From NCBI GenBank assembly GCA_035411425.1, contig DAONSX010000025.1:1-29764 (forward strand): a stretch of DNA of 29,764 bases, read 5' to 3'. The notes under the pieces are model-generated. The model searched no databases and was not told where the DNA came from. It was given only the letters and a program-made list of their open reading frames with translations. The translations under genes and the position numbers were made by a program. Below are positions 25,603 through 29,764 of the stretch, one piece after another; position 1 is the first letter of the stretch; every line of letters starts with the position of its first letter. This stretch comes from TTA-H9 sp002071415. Its GTDB lineage: Bacteria > Bacteroidota > Bacteroidia > Bacteroidales > TTA-H9.

Positions 25603-26870
25603 ACACTACCCGATACAAATATCATAATCCTTTTGCTGGGATCGACAGAACACTCTTGTGGCTCTATTTCACCCTGGTCATCTTTGGATGGTTGAATATT
25701 TATGCAGCTGTTTACGACGAGATTCACAAAAACATATTTGATTTGCAGACCAACTATGGCAGGCAAATGATTTGGATAGCCACTTCTTTCGTTATTGCCA
25801 TGGCTATTTTGCTAACCGATGTAAAGTTATTCAATTCATTCGCGTTTTTTATTTATGGATTGGTAATCGTATCGCTTATTCTCGTCTTATTCGTTGGCAA
25901 AGAGATTTCAGGATCGAAGTCGTGGTTGCAGATAGGCCCCATTTCCATTCAGCCGGGTGAATTTGCCAAATTTGCTACCAATCTGGCCTTAGCCTCCTAT
26001 CTTGGGAACATAAAACGGAATTTCAGCAAGGCAGGGGTTAAAATTGCAGCCTTCTCGATTATTCTCATCCCGGCTCTCATTATATTAGCACAGAACGAAA
26101 CCGGATCGGCACTCGTGTTTTTGAGTTTCATTCTCGTATTATACCGGGAAGGACTTTCGGCGAAGGTTCTCATTGCGGGAGCCATTATAATTGCTCTGTT
26201 CGTACTGGCACTCGTTCTCGATAAATACATCCTCATTGGCCTATGTGCTCTCATTCTGCTGGTTTATTATCTGACTCGAAGAAACAGGAAAAAGCTTCAC
26301 TGGATCTTGATAGGAATATTTATAGCTACTTCTTCCATAACCTTTAGCGTGGATTATGTATTCCATAATGTTTTACAGCCTCACCAGCGAAGCCGGATAA
26401 ATGTGTTGTTAGGAAAGGAAACCGATATAAAAGGCGCTGGATATAATGTCTATCAAAGCATGATTGCCATTGGTAGTGGAGGTTTCTGGGGAAAAGGGTA
26501 TTTAAAGGGCACACAAACCAAATACAATTACGTTCCCAAACAAAGCACCGACTTTATATTTTGTACCATCGGAGAAGAATGGGGCTTTGTGGGAAGTCTG
26601 ATTCTCATTGGGCTTTATGTGGGGTTAATGCTCAGGATATTACAATTAGCCGAACGGCAACGATCGGCGTTTTCGAGAATATACGGATATGGTGTGGCTT
26701 CAATCATTTTCGCTCATTTCGCTATTAACATTGGAATGACTATTGGCCTACTCCCAGTAATCGGGATTCCCTTGCCCTTCGTTAGCTATGGGGGTTCTTC
26801 TTTACTGGCGTTTACCATTTTATTGTTTATTTTTATCAAGCTCGATGCTCATAGACACGATATCATCTGA
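25599..26870 (+). CDS. rodA: SEDS peptidoglycan glycosyltransferase RodA
   Basis: A 423-residue SEDS-family polytopic protein that polymerises glycan strands with PBP2 in the elongasome. It has about ten to eleven membrane helices. The SEDS signatures are visible: IQPGEFAKF (E121, K124), the long external loop with NVYQSMIAIGSGGFWGKG (about 283-300), and the catalytic-type aspartate D318 in STDFIF, followed by GEEWGFVG. It is longer than E. coli RodA (370) owing to an extra hydrophobic stretch at about 190-250, typical of Bacteroidota homologues. It begins within the last codons of mrdA. After the stop, a 248-nt gap precedes the next gene. It holds only a weak 6-bp hairpin (26874-26895) without a T-run. 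Confidence 0.95.
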   Translation: MNTTRYKYHNPFAGIDRTLLWLYFTLVIFGWLNIYAAVYDEIHKNIFDLQTNYGRQMIWIATSFVIAMAILLTDVKLFNSFAFFIYGLVIVSLILVLFVGKEISGSKSWLQIGPISIQPGEFAKFATNLALASYLGNIKRNFSKAGVKIAAFSIILIPALIILAQNETGSALVFLSFILVLYREGLSAKVLIAGAIIIALFVLALVLDKYILIGLCALILLVYYLTRRNRKKLHWILIGIFIATSSITFSVDYVFHNVLQPHQRSRINVLLGKETDIKGAGYNVYQSMIAIGSGGFWGKGYLKGTQTKYNYVPKQSTDFIFCTIGEEWGFVGSLILIGLYVGLMLRILQLAERQRSAFSRIYGYGVASIIFAHFAINIGMTIGLLPVIGIPLPFVSYGGSSLLAFTILLFIFIKLDAHRHDII

Positions 26871-27091
26871 GGAAACCAAACAACCCGCATTGGTTATGAT
26901 TCATTCCCCTTCTGAAATCAGGAAGAGCAAATTATTATAAACTATTCTCCAGTCGTTCCATTTCGATCTTCGATTCATAGATCGTCGAAAGCAACCGGCA
27001 TGAAGGATTCGCGTCATATTCGAATAAACATAAGGGCAGCCTCAACATTCTTCTCCTACCAATAATATTTCGCTATTTCAGAGAAAAAATA

Positions 27092-27099
27092 TAGGTTTG
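27092..27099 (+). promoter_or_regulatory. -7 element of the DUF5714-like gene
   Basis: TAGGTTTG matches TAnnTTTG, with a TTTC near-match to the -33 box 20 nt upstream (27068-27071). It ends 19 nt before the ATG. Confidence 0.4.
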
Positions 27100-27118
27100 C
27101 CATAAATCTCTCCATTCG

Positions 27119-27814
27119 ATGCCAGAAGAAAGCTGTCGGATTTGTGGCAATCAAATATTAGAAACTAAAGAATTCCATTCGGTAAGAGGCTATTATTGTA
27201 AGCAGGATAACCAGCTAAAAAAAACCTGTAAACAATTTCATTACATCTGCTTTGGCTCCACCAATCAGCTCATAAATGAAATGATATTCACTCTCTGCAT
27301 GGATACAGGCTTAAGCGATCCGGACGAGATTGACCTGCAGGCATTCGATCATCTTGGAATTCCCGTTCACGGGCCACAACATCATTTTTTGATTTCTATG
27401 GCTCTCACTGTTGCATACCTTAATTCTATCCATCATAACTATAAAAAAGAAGAGCATCTAAAGGAAAAAAGAGAACGCTCAGAGAGGATTCCCGGAGGTT
27501 TTTGCTGGACTTATGATACCTGTGGGGCAGCCATAATCGTGGGTATGTTTATTAGCGTGATTATACGAGCACAATGGTTTTCGGAAAAGGAATGGCAACT
27601 TTCGAACATGGCCATAACCCGAACGCTCAAAAGCATTGCAAAGGTACGAAGGCCTCGCTGCTGCAAAAGGGTTACGTTTATCTCATCGAGAAATGCACAA
27701 AATTTCCTCGAAAAACTGTTACAGGGGAAACTCTCCGTTCATGTGTATATAGTATGCCATCCACATGATCTGAACAAAGAATGTTTTCAAAATCGCTGCA
27801 TGTTTCATTTTTGA
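27119..27814 (+). CDS. DUF5714-like cysteine-rich protein of unknown function
   Basis: A 231-residue protein that I match by pattern to the DUF5714 family, seen mainly in anaerobic archaea and bacteria. It opens with a zinc-ribbon-like CRICG motif (C6, C9) followed by C27, C37 and C44. Then come the HGPQHHF segment (H84, H88, H89) and a GGFCWTYDTCGAAIIVGMF segment (C129, C135) that is the most family-like part. C181-C182 lie in RPRCCKR, and a C-terminal C222/C227 pair closes the protein. Many conserved cysteines and histidines suggest a metal or Fe-S site. The usual C-terminal C-P motif is replaced by CMFHF. Function is unknown. It starts 248 nt after rodA and ends 115 nt before the kinase gene, both with separate promoter-like elements. 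Confidence 0.65.
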   Translation: MPEESCRICGNQILETKEFHSVRGYYCKQDNQLKKTCKQFHYICFGSTNQLINEMIFTLCMDTGLSDPDEIDLQAFDHLGIPVHGPQHHFLISMALTVAYLNSIHHNYKKEEHLKEKRERSERIPGGFCWTYDTCGAAIIVGMFISVIIRAQWFSEKEWQLSNMAITRTLKSIAKVRRPRCCKRVTFISSRNAQNFLEKLLQGKLSVHVYIVCHPHDLNKECFQNRCMFHF

Positions 27815-27894
27815 ATTATGAAAATTAAGTCATCCTACAATGATCATTGTTTGTCAATAAAATTATATGCTTCCTCCAAGATCCATCTTCTTAT

Positions 27895-27924
27895 TTTGAC
27901 CTTTTCGATAGAATCGTACTTTTA
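27895..27924 (+). promoter_or_regulatory. Promoter of the kinase-aldolase pair
   Basis: TTTG (27895-27898), an 18-nt spacer and TACTTTTA (27917-27924, one mismatch to TAnnTTTG) form a well-spaced Bacteroidota promoter. The ATG follows 5 nt later, so the leader would be very short. Confidence 0.45.
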
Positions 27925-27929
27925 TAAAA

Positions 27930-28862
27930 ATGAACAGAATTTTTACAATAGGTGAAACAGTAATGGATATCATCTTTCGGGACCAACACTTGGAAACCGC
28001 CATGGTGGGAGGTGCCATGCTGAATACTGCAGTAAGTCTCGGTCGCTTGCACATGCCAGCATTTCTCATCAGTGAATGGGGAAACGATGGAGTGGGAGAA
28101 ATTACACAAAATTTCTTGACGAACAACGCTGTCAATACATCGTTTTGCAAATCTTATCATGGAAATACTTCACTTTCGGTTGCTTTAATAGATACCAAAG
28201 GCAATGCCTCTTATACTTTTTACAAGAATTATCCCGAAAAACGATTCCAGATTGATACTCCAGACTTCGAACCCGGCGATTTTGTGCTGTTTGGTTCATT
28301 CTTCTCGATCGATCCGGGGATTAGAACTCAAATGACAAATATTCTGAAACAAGCCAGAAACAGTGGTGCTTTATTGATTTATGATCCCAATTTCCGTAAG
28401 AACCATCTCGCCTCGCTCGAACAATTATTACCTTTTATTGAGGAAAATATACGATACAGCCATATCATCAGAGGCAGCCATGAAGATTTTCACTACATCT
28501 ACCGAGTGGATTCTTGCCAGAAACTTTTCGAAAAAGTCCATTCGCTAGGATGTGAAGTTCTTATTATAACGCATGGCAGTGATGAGATTCTCTTATTCAA
28601 AGAATGCACAAAAACTCGTGTTGCAGCCGCTGCCGTCGAAGCTGTGAGTACTATTGGCGCTGGCGATTCATTCAATGCGGGCTTGATGTATGAATTGTAT
28701 CGCCGTCAAATATCTCCGAATAATTTAAACATGATCCCATCGTGTGAATGGGCCGAGATCGTGTCGGTTGCTTCATCTTTTGCCGCTAACACTTGTAGCC
28801 ATTACGAAAATTACATTTCTCAAGAATTTGCACAACACATCTTATCCTCTCAAGCAATATGA
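27930..28862 (+). CDS. PfkB-family carbohydrate kinase
   Basis: A 310-residue ribokinase/PfkB-type kinase that would phosphorylate a sugar with ATP in the cytoplasm. The N-terminal glycine motif (VGGAMLNTA, about 26-34), the DPN motif (152-154) and the C-terminal signature GAGDSFNAG with catalytic base D246 are all present. The ATP-site T-x-G-x-x-G motif reads THGSDE (214-219), with Glu in place of the last Gly. It resembles fructokinases more than PfkA. The stop overlaps the start of the aldolase gene by 4 bases, so the two are co-translated and the kinase product is probably the aldolase substrate. The exact sugar cannot be read. Confidence 0.87.
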   Translation: MNRIFTIGETVMDIIFRDQHLETAMVGGAMLNTAVSLGRLHMPAFLISEWGNDGVGEITQNFLTNNAVNTSFCKSYHGNTSLSVALIDTKGNASYTFYKNYPEKRFQIDTPDFEPGDFVLFGSFFSIDPGIRTQMTNILKQARNSGALLIYDPNFRKNHLASLEQLLPFIEENIRYSHIIRGSHEDFHYIYRVDSCQKLFEKVHSLGCEVLIITHGSDEILLFKECTKTRVAAAAVEAVSTIGAGDSFNAGLMYELYRRQISPNNLNMIPSCEWAEIVSVASSFAANTCSHYENYISQEFAQHILSSQAI

Positions 28863-29689
28863 AAATTTCGATTCCAGAATTAAAACCCCTATTAAAGGAA
28901 ATAGCGGAGGTAGCATATAACGTATGGGCACATGGTTGGGCCGAACGCAATGCGGGTAACATTTCCATGAATGTCACTCCACATATTCGAACCATGGATT
29001 ATATCAGCGATAAAAAACAAGAACAACATCGACTCCCTTTCTTGTTCCCTAATTTATCGGAACAGATATTATTGATGAGTGCCACAGGCAGCCGCATGAG
29101 AGAACTGGCTGAGTTTCCGCACAAATACATGATGCTTTTGCGTATTTCGTCCGATGGCGACAGCTACTCCATCATTCCCTTGGCAAATCACTCCTTTCAT
29201 TTGCAACCTTCTTCCGAGTTACTTGCCCATCTGGCCATTCATCAACAATTAATAGAAGAAGATTCACTAAATAATACACTATTACATACTCATATCACCG
29301 AGGTCATTGCTTTGAATCATTTTCCCAATCTCAACGAAAAAAATGCCCTAAATAAAGTTCTTTTATCCATGCATCCCGAAACTATTCTTTTCTTACCCGA
29401 AGGAGCCGGATTCGTGCCTTTTTTGCCTCCTGGAAGCCAGGAACTTGCACGTAAAACTTTAGACGAAATCAAACATCATTCTGTAGTAATCTGGGAAAAA
29501 CACGGCGTGCTTTCTTATGGAACGAGTCCGGCAAATGCCTGCGACCAATTAGAACTAATTGCCAAAGCAGCCAGAATTTACCTGATGTGCCGTCAAGCTA
29601 GTGTTTCTCCTTCGGGATTATCCATTCAACAGCTCAGGCAATTAAAAGAAAAAAATGACCTACCTCCTCACTTGCCTTTCACTTCTTAA
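28859..29689 (+). CDS. rhaD: Class II aldolase, rhamnulose-1-phosphate aldolase-like
   Basis: A 276-residue zinc-dependent aldolase of the class II aldolase/adducin family, closest in length and layout to RhaD (274 in E. coli), which splits L-rhamnulose 1-phosphate into dihydroxyacetone phosphate and L-lactaldehyde. The zinc ligands are H143-x-H145 and H215 (WEKHGV). E120 in PSSELLAHL matches the catalytic glutamate (E117 in E. coli), and the N-terminal AERNAGNIS and SATGSRM phosphate-binding segments are intact. It overlaps the PfkB kinase by 4 bases. The canonical partner RhaB is an FGGY kinase, not PfkB, so the true substrate may be another ketose 1-phosphate. Nothing is recognisable in the last 75 bases of the window. 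Confidence 0.82.
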   Translation: MKISIPELKPLLKEIAEVAYNVWAHGWAERNAGNISMNVTPHIRTMDYISDKKQEQHRLPFLFPNLSEQILLMSATGSRMRELAEFPHKYMMLLRISSDGDSYSIIPLANHSFHLQPSSELLAHLAIHQQLIEEDSLNNTLLHTHITEVIALNHFPNLNEKNALNKVLLSMHPETILFLPEGAGFVPFLPPGSQELARKTLDEIKHHSVVIWEKHGVLSYGTSPANACDQLELIAKAARIYLMCRQASVSPSGLSIQQLRQLKEKNDLPPHLPFTS

Positions 29690-29764
29690 TAATCCTTACA
29701 CACGAATGCTGATTTCCCGGAAAATCTGAGCTGCAAACGTAAAATATGATAAATCCCTATTTTT

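Noticed and set aside
26874..26895. Hairpin AACCAA/TTGGTT after rodA as terminator
   Set aside because: The 6-bp stem has a 10-nt loop and no T-run, which is too weak to annotate.

Overview
The window reads as chromosomal DNA of an anaerobic Bacteroidota, most likely of the Bacteroidales type. The evidence is an AT-rich genome, several upstream regions carrying the phylum's -7 element TAnnTTTG, a sigma-54 activator without receiver domain of the kind common in Bacteroidales, a mrdA-rodA pair with a long RodA, and housekeeping genes (pheT, recG) interleaved with anaerobic redox genes. I see no rRNA, tRNA, CRISPR array, insertion sequence or phage gene.

Left part (1-7.2 kb): an ArsB/NhaD-type ion permease, a membrane-anchored PHP-like protein that has lost its first metal-binding residues, and an overlapping PMT/ArnT-like membrane glycosyltransferase, all on the plus strand. 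They converge on a minus-strand HdeD-like membrane protein. A sigma-54 enhancer-binding regulator follows on the minus strand. The spaces on both sides of this regulator (about 576 and 488 bp) hold no convincing gene.

Centre (7.2-15.8 kb): the most distinctive part. A minus-strand cluster runs in transcription order DsrE2-like protein, TusA-like sulfur carrier, a cysteine-altered MvhD/FlpD-like protein, a 932-residue HdrA interrupted by a complete NfnB/GltD-type NAD(P)H oxidoreductase module, a second HdrA with a winged-helix-like tail, and a QmoC-type protein (HdrC iron-sulfur domain plus membrane cytochrome b-like domain). A Crp/Fnr regulator with an N-terminal cysteine cluster is transcribed divergently. 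The shared intergenic region holds two TGTGA-N6-TCACA-like dyads exactly 22 bp apart. My inference is a sulfur-carrier-linked machine that moves electrons between NAD(P)H, flavin/Fe-S centres, a sulfur substrate and the menaquinone pool. The window contains no HdrB, AprAB, Sat or DsrAB, so it is neither the canonical Qmo sulfate-reduction system nor a complete sHdr system.

Right part (15.9-29.7 kb): a secreted or periplasmic metallo-beta-lactamase-fold hydrolase, a near-perfect GC-rich 18-bp-arm palindrome, an N-terminally extended nucleotide-sugar dehydrogenase, then pheT and recG on the minus strand. Plus-strand mrdA and rodA overlap by 4 bp. A DUF5714-like cysteine-rich protein follows, then a translationally coupled PfkB sugar kinase and class II (RhaD-like) aldolase that may form a ketose-phosphate cleavage pathway.

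Across the window several start codons lie only 4-6 nt downstream of a TAnnTTTG element, which suggests leaderless or nearly leaderless transcripts.
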